Assembly (NCBI GenBank): GCA_020161405.1
Contig: JAIUOD010000001.1
Coordinates: 744,001-808,000, forward strand
Length of the DNA: 64,000 nt
Reading direction: 5' to 3'
DNA from: Pseudomonadota bacterium
GTDB taxonomy: Bacteria > Pseudomonadota > Alphaproteobacteria > Caulobacterales > Aquidulcibacteraceae
Both the position numbers and the translations under genes were made by a program. Below are positions 7,851 to 17,553 of this stretch, one piece after another (the first letter of the stretch is position 1; each line of letters begins with the position of its first letter). A model generated the notes under the pieces. The model saw only the letters and a program-made list of their open reading frames with translations, was not told where the DNA came from and ran no database searches.

Positions 7851-10616
7851 ATGGCTAGTGATTTGTCGACCCGCCTGCGTGAGCTTCATGCTTTTACCGC
7901 GCAAACCCCACTTTTTAACCCAGTTTTTCAACTTGGTCTTGATTTATCGCGCGATCTTGAAAGTGGAAAGAAAAGCCTGAAAGATATTTCAACTTATGTA
8001 AGTGAATTAGAGTGCGAGGCAATAAAAACCCGCGCCCAACATTTGCATGATCTTGTTGAACCAATTGGTATAGAAGAAAATACGCAAGCGTTTCGAAAGC
8101 TTGTTTTGAATAGTGCAAGAAATAATGACTTTTCAAAATTTCAACAAATTTGGTCAAAACCTTTAATTCATTGTGTTTTCACTGCGCATCCGACTTTTTT
8201 GCTTAATAGGGATGAAACCCAAAATGTTGCCAATGCTGCAAGTTCGGGTGAGGTTACCAATGCAATTTGTGAAATCCCACAAAAAAGCGAAAATATAAGC
8301 CTTGATTATGAGCATGAAGAAGCAATGTCGGCAATTGCCAATGCCCAAAATGCACGTAATCAATTAAGCGAAATAATTATAAATATTGCCCAAAAACATT
8401 ATCCTGATGAATGGCATAAAATATTACCAAAACCATATAAATTCGCTACGTGGGTTGGCTATGATATGGATGGGCGTACTGATATTACATGGGCAAATTC
8501 ATTGCGCTATCGTATGCTTGAAAAAGCGCAAAAACTTGAACAATATTCAAATATGGCAGCCAATATTGGTCTTACAGATTTGGCCGCCAAACTTAATCAA
8601 GCAAAAGATTATACAAAAAATCTTACAAATGAATTGGCAAAAAATTTAGATAATCCAAAGGATTTATCAAAAATAGCCAATGAAATTACGCATGATAATG
8701 AAAATAAAATCCTTAGCCTTAAGGCAATTATTGATGAATTAAGCCAAATTGCCAAAAATAAAAGCGCAATTGAAGCGCGTGAAATTTTGGTTCTTGCAGC
8801 AAATATGGAAAATGATGGCCTTGGAATGGGCGAAATTCATTTTCGTCTAAATTCAATGCAATTAAATAACGCAATTCGTGCACTTTTGGTTGATGAAGAA
8901 GAATTTGAACTTTCAAGCGCAACTGCTTTGAAACGTCTTCAAAAACTTATTAAAGAAGTTGAACCAGTAAGAAGCAATTTTGCCGCTTTAGCAATTGAAA
9001 CCACAACAGCACTTCGCCAATTTTTGGCAATTGTGCAGATTTTACGCCATATTGATAGTGATGCACCAATTCGCCTTTTAATCGCTGAATGTGAACAGCC
9101 GCAAACCGTTCTTATTGCGCTTTATTTTGCAAAATTATTTGGAATTGACGAAAAAATCGATATTTCACCATTATTTGAAACCGAAAGCGCAATGGAACAT
9201 GGCGCACGTTTCCTTGATGCGCTTATGGGTGATGTGAATTATCGTAAGTATGTTCGCAAACGTGGTCGTATTTCAATACAAACTGGCTTCTCAGACGCAG
9301 GAAGGTTCGTTGGGCAAATTCCTGCCGCACTTGCAATTGAGCGCCTTCATGGGCGTCTTGCGCGTATTATGGCAAAACATGATTTAGAAGATGTTTCCGC
9401 GCTTATTTTCAATACTCATGGCGAAAGCATGGGTCGCGGGGCACATCCAAACTCAATTGAAGATAGGCTTACTTATCCAATGTCAATTTGGGCAAGAAGA
9501 CAATTTGCAAGCCGCGATATAAAAACTGAAATAGAAGTAAGTTTCCAAGGTGGCGATGGTTATTTATTCTTCCGCTCGGACGTTTTGGCACTTGCCACTT
9601 TAACCCGTATTGCCGAAGTTGAAATGGCACCAAAACCAAGTGCAACCGACCCATTCTATACAAGAACCGACCTAAGCCTTGATTATTATCGTGGAATTCG
9701 CCGTGTGCAGCGTGAATATTTGAATAATTCGGCCTATGCGCGCGCAATTTCTGCCTTTGGTTTGGGCCTTTTGAAGGAAACTGGTTCACGTAAATCACGT
9801 CGCCAATCCGATATTGCCGCCGATAGGGATATGAGTTTGCGTCAAATTCGCGCCATCCCACATAATGCGATTTTGCAACAATTAGGCTATCCAGTAAATG
9901 TTTTGGCAGGCGCCGGAACAGCGGCAAAAGATAATATCGAAGCAATAGCAGAATTAATAAATAATAGCCCGCGTGGTCGCCAATTAGTGCGCCTTTTGGA
10001 TGCTTCAAATGCGCGTGCAAGTATTAAAACACTTGCTGCTTATGGCGATTTATTCAATTGCGCTTATTGGGCATCAAGGCCTTATCGTGGAACTGAAAGC
10101 CATCTAGAAAATGCCTGTTTGGCATTGGCTGAAAAACTTGAATATGATGATAGGCCAGGTGAAATGCGCCGCCTTGCATCAAGTTTGCGAATTGATGCGC
10201 TTCGTTTTCATAGATTTCGCGCGCAAATTGAACAAAAAAATGTTGGAAATGAAGAAATGCGCCGCTCTCTTGGTGTGCTTCATGCGCTTCGCCTTTGTTT
10301 GATGCAGCATATTTTCTTAAGGGCGGTACAAATTCCATCATTTTCAAGGCGAAATGACATAAGTCGTGATGATATTTTGGAGATGATTTTCTCTCTTAGG
10401 ATTGATGATGCATTGGCACTTTTGCGCAAAGCATTCCCAGTTTCAGCGCCTTCAATCAATGATTTTGAAATAGACGAACCAACCGATTATCCAAAACAGG
10501 ATTCACAAGCCTATCAAAAATTGCACGAAGAATATTTTGATGCAATTGATACGGCATATCAATTAATCCTACGAATTGGGGTTTCAATTGCCAATTATTT
10601 TGGCGCGCATGGATAA
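7851..10616 (+). CDS. ppc: Phosphoenolpyruvate carboxylase homologue (divergent)
   Basis: 921 residues, the usual PEPC length. Landmarks in order: VFTAHPT (about 109-115, catalytic His), GYDMDGRTD (about 203-211), SPLFETE (about 440), GFSDAGRFVG (about 478-487) and NTHGESMGRGAHPN (about 519-532). The family carboxylates PEP to oxaloacetate. The catalytic loop is two residues shorter than the enterobacterial HGRGGSIGRGG and lacks its first Arg, and the following QGE motif reads SFQGGDGYLFF. It is a monocistron between two terminator-like or divergent regions. Fold certain; full PEPC activity likely but not proven. Confidence 0.8.
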   Translation: MASDLSTRLRELHAFTAQTPLFNPVFQLGLDLSRDLESGKKSLKDISTYVSELECEAIKTRAQHLHDLVEPIGIEENTQAFRKLVLNSARNNDFSKFQQIWSKPLIHCVFTAHPTFLLNRDETQNVANAASSGEVTNAICEIPQKSENISLDYEHEEAMSAIANAQNARNQLSEIIINIAQKHYPDEWHKILPKPYKFATWVGYDMDGRTDITWANSLRYRMLEKAQKLEQYSNMAANIGLTDLAAKLNQAKDYTKNLTNELAKNLDNPKDLSKIANEITHDNENKILSLKAIIDELSQIAKNKSAIEAREILVLAANMENDGLGMGEIHFRLNSMQLNNAIRALLVDEEEFELSSATALKRLQKLIKEVEPVRSNFAALAIETTTALRQFLAIVQILRHIDSDAPIRLLIAECEQPQTVLIALYFAKLFGIDEKIDISPLFETESAMEHGARFLDALMGDVNYRKYVRKRGRISIQTGFSDAGRFVGQIPAALAIERLHGRLARIMAKHDLEDVSALIFNTHGESMGRGAHPNSIEDRLTYPMSIWARRQFASRDIKTEIEVSFQGGDGYLFFRSDVLALATLTRIAEVEMAPKPSATDPFYTRTDLSLDYYRGIRRVQREYLNNSAYARAISAFGLGLLKETGSRKSRRQSDIAADRDMSLRQIRAIPHNAILQQLGYPVNVLAGAGTAAKDNIEAIAELINNSPRGRQLVRLLDASNARASIKTLAAYGDLFNCAYWASRPYRGTESHLENACLALAEKLEYDDRPGEMRRLASSLRIDALRFHRFRAQIEQKNVGNEEMRRSLGVLHALRLCLMQHIFLRAVQIPSFSRRNDISRDDILEMIFSLRIDDALALLRKAFPVSAPSINDFEIDEPTDYPKQDSQAYQKLHEEYFDAIDTAYQLILRIGVSIANYFGAHG

Positions 10617-10632
10617 AACAAGGTAAAAAATT

Positions 10633-10656
10633 GGCGGCTTTAAAGCCGCCTTTTTT
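10633..10656. terminator. Bidirectional terminator between ppc and the polyamine ABC operon
   Basis: A perfect stem GGCGGCTTTAAAGCCGCC at 10633-10650 is followed on the plus strand by six T. On the minus strand a T run follows after two bases, so it can serve both convergent units. The stop codon of the ABC ATPase lies in its right flank. Confidence 0.88.
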
Positions 10657-11788
10657 AATTTTGCAATAAAACTGGGCTATCGCCATGAAAGCATAGCCAA
10701 ACATTATCATCCCATGTGAAATCTTCTTGATCCCAACGTGATAAATTAGGTCTTGAAACCTGCATTTTGCGGCCATTTTCCAAAACAACTTCATAAATAC
10801 TTTCAGAACCAAGATATGAAATTTGTTTGATTGTGCCTTTAAGGACGTTACAATCCTCGGGCGCATCCTCCATAACTGGCCTTGGGCCGCCTTCAACACG
10901 TTTTATAAGTTCAATTTTTTCAGGGCGAATGCCAACCCACATACTTTCACCTGATGCCCCCGAAACACCATGGTCAAAATAGATTTTACCACCCATTTCT
11001 TCTGATTCAATGACTGCATGATCAGGTTCATCAACTACTAATTTACCTTCAAATAAATTCACTGAACCAATAAAATCAGCAACAAATTTGTTTGATGGGA
11101 ATTCATATAATGATGATGGGGTTGCAAGTTGCATCAAACGTCCCCTATCCATAACTGCACAGCGGCATGCCATAGCCAATGCTTCATCTTGATCATGGGT
11201 CACCATAATAAAGGTAATACCAACTTTTTCCTGAAGAGCAGTAAGTTCAAAGCGCATTGCCTCACGCAATTTTGCATCAAGTGCAGATAATGGTTCATCA
11301 AGCAAAAGTACTTTTGGACGTTTTACCAAAGCGCGTGCAAGCGCCACCCTTTGACGTTGCCCACCTGACATTTGATCAGGTTTTCTATCGGCAAGATGTT
11401 CAAGTTTAACATCAGCAAGCGCCGCCATAACTCGCGAATATTGTTCGGTCTTTGGGACATTATCGAATTTTAGACCATAGGCAACATTGTCAAAAACGCT
11501 CATGTGTGGGAAGACGGCATATGATTGAAAAACTGTATTAATCGGGCGTTTATTTGGTGGGATATTTGAAACATCAACACCATCAATATAGATTTTGCCT
11601 TCGGTTGGTACTTCAAAACCCGCCAACATTCGTAATAAAGTGGTCTTGCCGCATCCAGAAGGGCCTAAAAGGGCAAAAAATTCGCCGCGTTTAATTTCAA
11701 GGCTAACATCATCAACCGCCGCGACTTTGCCAAAGCGTTTGGTGACATTTTCGATTTTTATAATGGTTTCATCGCTTACTTCTGCCAT
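10655..11788 (-). CDS. potA: Spermidine/putrescine ABC transporter ATP-binding protein
   Basis: 377 residues. Walker A GPSGCGKTT (about 38-46), signature MSGGQRQRVALARAL (about 140-154), Walker B VLLLDEPLSALD, and a C-terminal TOBE-type regulatory domain. It powers uptake through the two permeases encoded just upstream. Alternative name potG, given the putrescine-type context. Last gene of the minus-strand polyamine operon. Confidence 0.92.
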   Translation of the reverse strand: MAEVSDETIIKIENVTKRFGKVAAVDDVSLEIKRGEFFALLGPSGCGKTTLLRMLAGFEVPTEGKIYIDGVDVSNIPPNKRPINTVFQSYAVFPHMSVFDNVAYGLKFDNVPKTEQYSRVMAALADVKLEHLADRKPDQMSGGQRQRVALARALVKRPKVLLLDEPLSALDAKLREAMRFELTALQEKVGITFIMVTHDQDEALAMACRCAVMDRGRLMQLATPSSLYEFPSNKFVADFIGSVNLFEGKLVVDEPDHAVIESEEMGGKIYFDHGVSGASGESMWVGIRPEKIELIKRVEGGPRPVMEDAPEDCNVLKGTIKQISYLGSESIYEVVLENGRKMQVSRPNLSRWDQEDFTWDDNVWLCFHGDSPVLLQN

Positions 11789-11803
11789 GTTAAATCCTTG
11801 GTC

Positions 11804-12643
11804 TTATGTGTTTTTCTTTGGCTGTTCTTGAAGGCGCATCGCAATTACAGTTGCAATAATTGTAAGAACGATAATGATTGTTGATGCTGCATTGATTAGG
11901 CCGCCATTCGGGAAACGCACCATTGAATAAACTTTGATTGGGAAAGTTACGGTTCCTGGGCCTGATGCAAAGAAAGTAATAACAAAATCATCAAGTGATA
12001 ATGTGAATGCTAATAATGCACCTGCTATAATGCCGGGCGCCATATGTGGAACAATAATATCCATAAAGGCACGCCATTGGCTTGCACCCAAATCAAGTGC
12101 AGCACTTTCAAGCTCTTGGTTGAAATTTTCAAGCCGTGCCCGAACAACAACTGCAACAAAAGGGAATGCAAAAGTTATATGTGCAATCGTAATTTGTGCT
12201 AAATTTAAAGGCCATGGTAGATCATTAGGCCAATGAATTTTGGAGAAAAACATCAAAACCCCAACACCCATACAAATTTCAGGCACGACAATTGGTAAAT
12301 TAAGGCCGGATTCCAAAATCCCTTTCATCGGGAATTTAAAACGCCATAATACAAAGCCAATTAAAGTTCCCAAAATGACCGAAACCAAAGTACAGGCAAT
12401 GGCAATCAGAATTGAATTGGCAAGTGCTTCTCTAATACCATCATTTTCAAAGACTTTTTGATACCATTTTAAGGTAAAACCCTTCCACTCAATCATGCGC
12501 TTACTATCATTAAAGCTAAAAGCAATAAGGATAAAAAGCGGGGTATAAAGGAATATTAAAACCCCCAATATCCACGCCCGAAGTCTTAAGCTTTTTGTAT
12601 ATTCCAATGGTGCACGAGGTTCTCTTTTGAAAATATTTTTCAT
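11804..12643 (-). CDS. potC: Polyamine ABC transporter permease (PotC/PotI type)
   Basis: 279 residues with about six membrane helices. The binding-protein-dependent permease EAA loop appears as LESAALDLGASQWRAFMDIIVPH (about 175-197), followed by PGIIAGALLAFTLSLDDFVITFF, the PotC/PotI hallmark. It forms the inner-membrane channel with the PotB-type partner. 15 bp separates it from the ATPase gene. Confidence 0.92.
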   Translation of the reverse strand: MKNIFKREPRAPLEYTKSLRLRAWILGVLIFLYTPLFILIAFSFNDSKRMIEWKGFTLKWYQKVFENDGIREALANSILIAIACTLVSVILGTLIGFVLWRFKFPMKGILESGLNLPIVVPEICMGVGVLMFFSKIHWPNDLPWPLNLAQITIAHITFAFPFVAVVVRARLENFNQELESAALDLGASQWRAFMDIIVPHMAPGIIAGALLAFTLSLDDFVITFFASGPGTVTFPIKVYSMVRFPNGGLINAASTIIIVLTIIATVIAMRLQEQPKKNT

Positions 12644-12652
12644 TTATGCCCC

Positions 12653-13549
12653 CTAATGACCTGTTGAAACTTTCCCGCCCTTTGCTTCAAAATAGGAGCG
12701 TAAGGCAAAGAAAATCAAAGTTATATACATTAAAAGAAATGACAAAGCGGCACCAAATGGCCAATCATTGGCGCGTTTAAATTGACGCTCAATAAGGCTT
12801 GCAATCATCAAATCATTTGGTCCACCCAATAAATCAGGTGTTAAATATGCACCCATTGCAGGAATAAAGGTAATAACAATACCTGCCGCAATACCGGGTA
12901 AGGCAAGTGGAACAATTATTCTAAATAATGTTTCGCCGTGCCCTGCGCCCAAATCCAATGAAGCCTCAATTAGAGATCTATCTAATTTATCAAGTGCGGC
13001 ATAAAGCGGTAATACCATGAAAGGTAAATGCACATAAATAAGACCAATTATAATTGCGGTTTTATTATATAATAATTGTTTTGGTTCAAAAGTCCCAACA
13101 TCAAGCCCTGCGCCCAAAAGGAAATTATGAATTCCTAAAAGCCCCATATTTATAAGGCCTTGTGCACCCATTACACTTATTAATGCATAGGTTCGAATTA
13201 GCAAATTCGTCCAAAATGGAAGCATTATTAAAAGCAAAAGCCATGACTTTGTCTTATCATCGGCAAAAGTCATGGCAATAGCAACAGGGAAGGCTAAAAC
13301 AAGGCAAACAAGCGTGGCAATAGTTGCCATAATTATTGATTGCCATAAAACTTGCAAAACATCGCGGTCAAAAACATGTTTATAGTTTTTAAAAGTTCCC
13401 GTGATTTCAACATCTATAAGCCCGTTATTCTCACCAAAAGAATAAATCCAGACCAATGCCATAGGCATCACAAAGAAAATTACAAACCAAATAGTTGGTG
13501 CAAGCATTGTGCCCCAAAAGAAACGCTTGTTTTCATACCAGTTTTGCAT
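12653..13549 (-). CDS. potB: Polyamine ABC transporter permease (PotB/PotH type)
   Basis: 298 residues with six predicted helices. Near residue 200 it has the EAA-type loop LIEASLDLGAGHGETLFRIIVPLALPG and, after it, PAMGAYLTPDLLGG, typical of PotB/PotH. It pairs with the downstream PotC/PotI protein (9-bp gap). Confidence 0.92.
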   Translation of the reverse strand: MQNWYENKRFFWGTMLAPTIWFVIFFVMPMALVWIYSFGENNGLIDVEITGTFKNYKHVFDRDVLQVLWQSIIMATIATLVCLVLAFPVAIAMTFADDKTKSWLLLLIMLPFWTNLLIRTYALISVMGAQGLINMGLLGIHNFLLGAGLDVGTFEPKQLLYNKTAIIIGLIYVHLPFMVLPLYAALDKLDRSLIEASLDLGAGHGETLFRIIVPLALPGIAAGIVITFIPAMGAYLTPDLLGGPNDLMIASLIERQFKRANDWPFGAALSFLLMYITLIFFALRSYFEAKGGKVSTGH

Positions 13550-13572
13550 TTTATAGCCTAACTAAAATTAAA

Positions 13573-14736
13573 TTATTCGGCGCGAATATGCGTCATTGCA
13601 CCTTCTATTTCTTGTGAAACCTTGGCACCAAGGAATTTACCATATTCACATTTTGCCAATGCTTCTTTTGGTGGAAAAATAATTGGATTATTTTTGTATG
13701 AATCATCCATAAGCGCCTTTGCAGCAGCATTTGGCGTTGGATAAAGAATAGTTTTCGAAATATCTGCGCCTTTTTGTGCATCCAAAAGATAATTTATGAA
13801 ACCATGTGCGTTATTTGGGCTTAGGGCACCAACAGGAATACACATACAATCAGAATTTAATAGAGAGCCTTCTTTAGGAATTAAAAAGTCTAAATCATCA
13901 TCTTCAGTTTTAGCTTGGGCAATGTCACCATTATATTCGATTACCAAATCAACTTCTTTTTTAAGAAGCATTTCTTGACCGTCATCCTCATGGAAGCGTT
14001 TTACATTTTTCTTTTGTTTTACCAAAATATCGCTGGCTTGTTTTAACAATTCAGGCGAATAATCATTCACTGATTTGCCTAAATATTTGAATGTAAGACG
14101 GAATAAATCAAGGCTTTCACCCAAAAGTGCAATTTTGCCTGCATATTCATCTGAATCTAAAACATATTTCCAAGAATCAGGAATTTGCCCATTTTTCATA
14201 GCTGATTTGCGATAGCCAATCCCCAAAACAAGCCAAGTGTATGGCATAGAAAATTTACGACCAGGGTCAAATTCAGGATTTAAAAAATCTGGGTCAATAT
14301 TTTTCATATTTGGAATTTTTGCATGATCAAGCGGTTGAATAATTTTCGCTTCTGCCATGCGTGTAACATATTCATTTGATGGCATGATTACGTCATAACC
14401 AGGATTGCCTTCATGGAATTTCGCAAACAATTCATCATTGCTTGAAAACAAGCTCATGGAAACTTCAACACCTGTATCAGATTTAAAATCTGAAAGCGTG
14501 TTTTCACCAATATATGTGTCCCAATTATAAAACTGAAGTTTTTTTGCTTCGCTACCGTCAATTTTAAATTTGCCAGCACTAGTAATTGGTTTTGCACCAT
14601 CACCGCCTTTTGAGCATGATGTAATAGTGAAGGCTGCTGCCGTTGCACCAAACGCTGCCATGAAGGCACGTCTTGAATGTGCATTGCCTTTTAAGAATTT
14701 TGCAATTTCATATTCACTTAATTTAATTTCTGACAT
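13573..14736 (-). CDS. Polyamine ABC transporter substrate-binding lipoprotein (Tat-type signal)
   Basis: 387 residues. The N-terminus has a twin-arginine segment SRRAFMAAFGATAAA (about 21-35), ending in a lipobox TITSC with Cys41. The signal thus looks both Tat-type and lipid-anchored. The mature start LQFYNWDTYIGENTL and the YDVIMPSNEYV motif are typical of PotD/PotF solute-binding proteins that capture putrescine or spermidine. It sits between the glutamine synthetase homologues and the permeases. Putrescine (PotF-like) is favoured by the PuuA-type neighbours. Confidence 0.9.
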   Translation of the reverse strand: MSEIKLSEYEIAKFLKGNAHSRRAFMAAFGATAAAFTITSCSKGGDGAKPITSAGKFKIDGSEAKKLQFYNWDTYIGENTLSDFKSDTGVEVSMSLFSSNDELFAKFHEGNPGYDVIMPSNEYVTRMAEAKIIQPLDHAKIPNMKNIDPDFLNPEFDPGRKFSMPYTWLVLGIGYRKSAMKNGQIPDSWKYVLDSDEYAGKIALLGESLDLFRLTFKYLGKSVNDYSPELLKQASDILVKQKKNVKRFHEDDGQEMLLKKEVDLVIEYNGDIAQAKTEDDDLDFLIPKEGSLLNSDCMCIPVGALSPNNAHGFINYLLDAQKGADISKTILYPTPNAAAKALMDDSYKNNPIIFPPKEALAKCEYGKFLGAKVSQEIEGAMTHIRAE

Positions 14737-14772
14737 CCCTTTACCCCTTTTATAAATAAAGTTTACCTGATT

Positions 14773-16167
14773 TTACGCATTACGGAAGTACCAATCATAA
14801 TCTTCAAGTGGAATATTCGCTTGATAACGATTTTGCTCAGTTTTCTTGATAATTGCATACATTTTTTGGAAGCGTTCACCCAAATATTGCCCAATCATTG
14901 GGCAATTTTCAAAAGCTTCAACAGCAGAATACCAGTTCATTGGTAAAGTAACTGGAGATTTATCCGCCTGTGAATAGCCGTCGCCTTCAATAATTTCACT
15001 TGGTTCTAATTGGTTTTTAATGCCATGATATACACCCAAAAGCATAGCCGCCAAACCAAGATAAGGCGATGCATCAGCACCAGAAATTCTATGTTCAATG
15101 TGGCGGGTTTTTGGTGGCCCCGCTGTTACGCGCAAACCAACTGTACGGTTATTAATGCCCCATGTTGCCGCGATTGGTGCATAAGAATTACCAACAAATC
15201 GGCGATATGAATTGGCATTTGGCGCAAAAATCGCCATTAAAGAAGGCATGGTTTGTTGCATACCTGCAATGGCATGTTTCATCATCTTATCGCCATTTTC
15301 AGATCCTGCGGCAAAAATATTATTGCCATCCTTATCTAAAACTGAAACGTGAAGGTGTTGCCCATTTCCTGCCATACCTTGAAATGGTTTCGCCATGAAA
15401 CAGGCTTCAAGGCCGTGTTTAACCGCAACCCCTTTTACAAGGCGTTTATACATCATTGCTTCATCAGCAACCCTTAAAGCGTCTGCGCGGTGGTCAAGGC
15501 CGATTTCTAATTGCCCTGGGGCAAATTCGGAAATTGCCGCTTCAATTGGCAGACCTTGAATTTGTGCACAATTATATAAATCACGCAAAAAATCCATATG
15601 ATCATCTAATTCACGAAGCCCATAAACCTCATTGCCAATTGGTGTATGGTTTGATGTCGGTGAGGCAGGAAGATGTGGTCGCTCACCAAATTTACGCGGC
15701 CCGCAAAGATAAAATTCCAATTCGCAAGCAACATCAGGCGTTAAGCCAATTTCGGTAAATTTATCCAAAACCCCTTGCAAAATCATGCGTGGGTCAAGGT
15801 CATTTTGTTGCCCATCAAGTTCATAAAGAGACAAAATACATTGTGCCACATCATTACCAAGCCAAGGCGCACGAACCAAAGTATTTGATGCAGGTTTTGC
15901 CAATCTATCGGCATCGCCATCTTCCCAAACAAGGCCAGTATCTTCGCAATCTGCACCCATTGTATCAACAACAGTTATTGAACCCGGTAAATAGCGACCA
16001 TGCCCATAAACACCAAGTAATTCATGTGGGCGAATTCTTTTGCCGCGCGGTACATCGGTAATTGGTGTATAAATCACATCAATAAAGGCAATATCGGGAT
16101 TGTCCGCCAAAAATTTTGCCGCATCATCCTTGTCTGCAATATCTGCTGTATAACCTTTGTTTGTCAA
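14773..16167 (-). CDS. Glutamine synthetase family protein, probable gamma-glutamylputrescine synthetase
   Basis: 464 residues with the full GS catalytic domain: ACELEFYL (metal-binding Glu, about 138-145), GNGQHLHVSV, the NSYRRFVGNSYAP substrate/ATP loop and RHIEHRISGADASPYL. PuuA-type enzymes ligate glutamate to putrescine. Close packing with a second GS homologue (9 bp), an aminotransferase and a polyamine importer supports polyamine use rather than ammonia assimilation. The exact substrate is inferred. Confidence 0.82.
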   Translation of the reverse strand: MTNKGYTADIADKDDAAKFLADNPDIAFIDVIYTPITDVPRGKRIRPHELLGVYGHGRYLPGSITVVDTMGADCEDTGLVWEDGDADRLAKPASNTLVRAPWLGNDVAQCILSLYELDGQQNDLDPRMILQGVLDKFTEIGLTPDVACELEFYLCGPRKFGERPHLPASPTSNHTPIGNEVYGLRELDDHMDFLRDLYNCAQIQGLPIEAAISEFAPGQLEIGLDHRADALRVADEAMMYKRLVKGVAVKHGLEACFMAKPFQGMAGNGQHLHVSVLDKDGNNIFAAGSENGDKMMKHAIAGMQQTMPSLMAIFAPNANSYRRFVGNSYAPIAATWGINNRTVGLRVTAGPPKTRHIEHRISGADASPYLGLAAMLLGVYHGIKNQLEPSEIIEGDGYSQADKSPVTLPMNWYSAVEAFENCPMIGQYLGERFQKMYAIIKKTEQNRYQANIPLEDYDWYFRNA

Positions 16168-16176
16168 AATATTTTC

Positions 16177-17553
16177 CTATACTTTTAATAATAGGTGTTC
16201 GCGTTCCCATGCCGAAACCACACCTTCAAAATTATCTAATTCACTTTCTTTGATTGCCGCAAAAATTTGGCAAAAATCTTCGCCAAGGATTTCGCGCACA
16301 GGGCCACAATCTTTAAATCTTTCCAATGCTTCATCCAAAGTTCTCGGCAATGAGCGTGGCAATCTATATGCCGAACCTTGCAATGGCGCAGTTGGTTCAA
16401 GTTCCTGCACCATACCTACATAGCCACATGCCAAAGATGCCGCAATTGCCAAATATGGATTACAATCTGCCCCCGGAAGACGATTTTCAACCCTACGATT
16501 TTGCCCATCAGATAAAGGAACACGTAACCCGCAAGAGCGATTGTCACGCCCCCATTGCACATTAATTGGTGCATCAAATTGTGGGCGCATACGACGGAAA
16601 GAATTTACATTTGGCGCAAATAAAGGCGCACAATCAGGAAGAAATTTTTGTAAACCTGCAATGAAACTTCTGAATAATGGGCTATCTTGTCCATTACTAT
16701 GTGCGAATAGATTTTGCCCCGTCTCTTTTGATTGTAAAGATTGGTGAATATGCATCGCCGAACCCGGTTGATTATCCATTGGTTTTGCCATGAATGTTCC
16801 ATAAACCCCATTGGCAAGGGCAACTTGACGGAAAATTCGTTTAAAAACTAAAACCTGATCCGCCAATAGCATTGGATCACCGTGATTAAAGTTTACTTCT
16901 AATTGTGCTGCCCCCGCCTCGTGAATCATTGTGTCAATATCGATTTCGGCGATTTCGCAATATTCATATACTTGCTCGATTAAATCTTCATGCTCGTTAA
17001 GCGCTTCAAGGCCATAAGGCTGTGAAACTTTTTCGGCACGGCCAGAACGCCCAATCGGGGTTTCAAGCGGTAAATCTGGGTCAATGTTTTTTGCCGTCAA
17101 AAAGAATTCAAGCTCAGGTGCAATTATCGGCTCCCACCCTTTATCGGCATAGATTTCAAGCACGCGGCGCAAAACCCGCCTAGGTGCAATATCAATTGGT
17201 GAGCCATTATTGCTAAAGGCATCAGTCATAACAAAGGCGGTGGGCGTGCGATAACCTGGTGCAACGCGAATTGAGCCTGCATCAGGTAATAAAACACAAT
17301 CAGGGTCTTGAATACTTTCATCGCCATTATTGGGAATTTCAGGATAATCACCCGTCATTGTTACAGTAAGGATTGATGATGCGATGCGTAAAGTTCGCCC
17401 CTTAACCCCTTGCAAAAAGCGCGATGCAGGAACAACTTTACCGCGAATGATACCATTCATATCGGGTAAAAGAAGTTCAATCTCGGTTACACCTTTTTCC
17501 TTTATCCAGGTTTCAAGGTGCTTATAGTCTGCTGTATGGACAAATTGCGACAT
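16177..17553 (-). CDS. Second glutamine synthetase family protein (PuuA-like)
   Basis: 458 residues. N-terminal beta-grasp IELLLPDMNGIIRGKVVPASRF, then APELEFFL, GSAMHIHQSL, NSFRRMRPQFDAPI and NRRVENRLPGADCNPYLAIAAS. It is clearly paralogous to the downstream gene but diverged, so probably specialised for another amine or another conjugation step. The start codon overlaps the aminotransferase stop by 1 bp. Confidence 0.82.
   Translation of the reverse strand: MSQFVHTADYKHLETWIKEKGVTEIELLLPDMNGIIRGKVVPASRFLQGVKGRTLRIASSILTVTMTGDYPEIPNNGDESIQDPDCVLLPDAGSIRVAPGYRTPTAFVMTDAFSNNGSPIDIAPRRVLRRVLEIYADKGWEPIIAPELEFFLTAKNIDPDLPLETPIGRSGRAEKVSQPYGLEALNEHEDLIEQVYEYCEIAEIDIDTMIHEAGAAQLEVNFNHGDPMLLADQVLVFKRIFRQVALANGVYGTFMAKPMDNQPGSAMHIHQSLQSKETGQNLFAHSNGQDSPLFRSFIAGLQKFLPDCAPLFAPNVNSFRRMRPQFDAPINVQWGRDNRSCGLRVPLSDGQNRRVENRLPGADCNPYLAIAASLACGYVGMVQELEPTAPLQGSAYRLPRSLPRTLDEALERFKDCGPVREILGEDFCQIFAAIKESELDNFEGVVSAWEREHLLLKV

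Noticed and set aside
9469..10020. Long open frame (183 codons) antisense to ppc
   Set aside because: It lies entirely opposite the conserved PEPC coding region and has low-complexity composition (Leu/His/Arg rich) typical of a shadow frame; no ribosome site.
10456..10899. Frame of 147 codons spanning the ppc/potA junction on the minus strand
   Set aside because: It runs over the terminator and both real genes in another frame; no homology seen.
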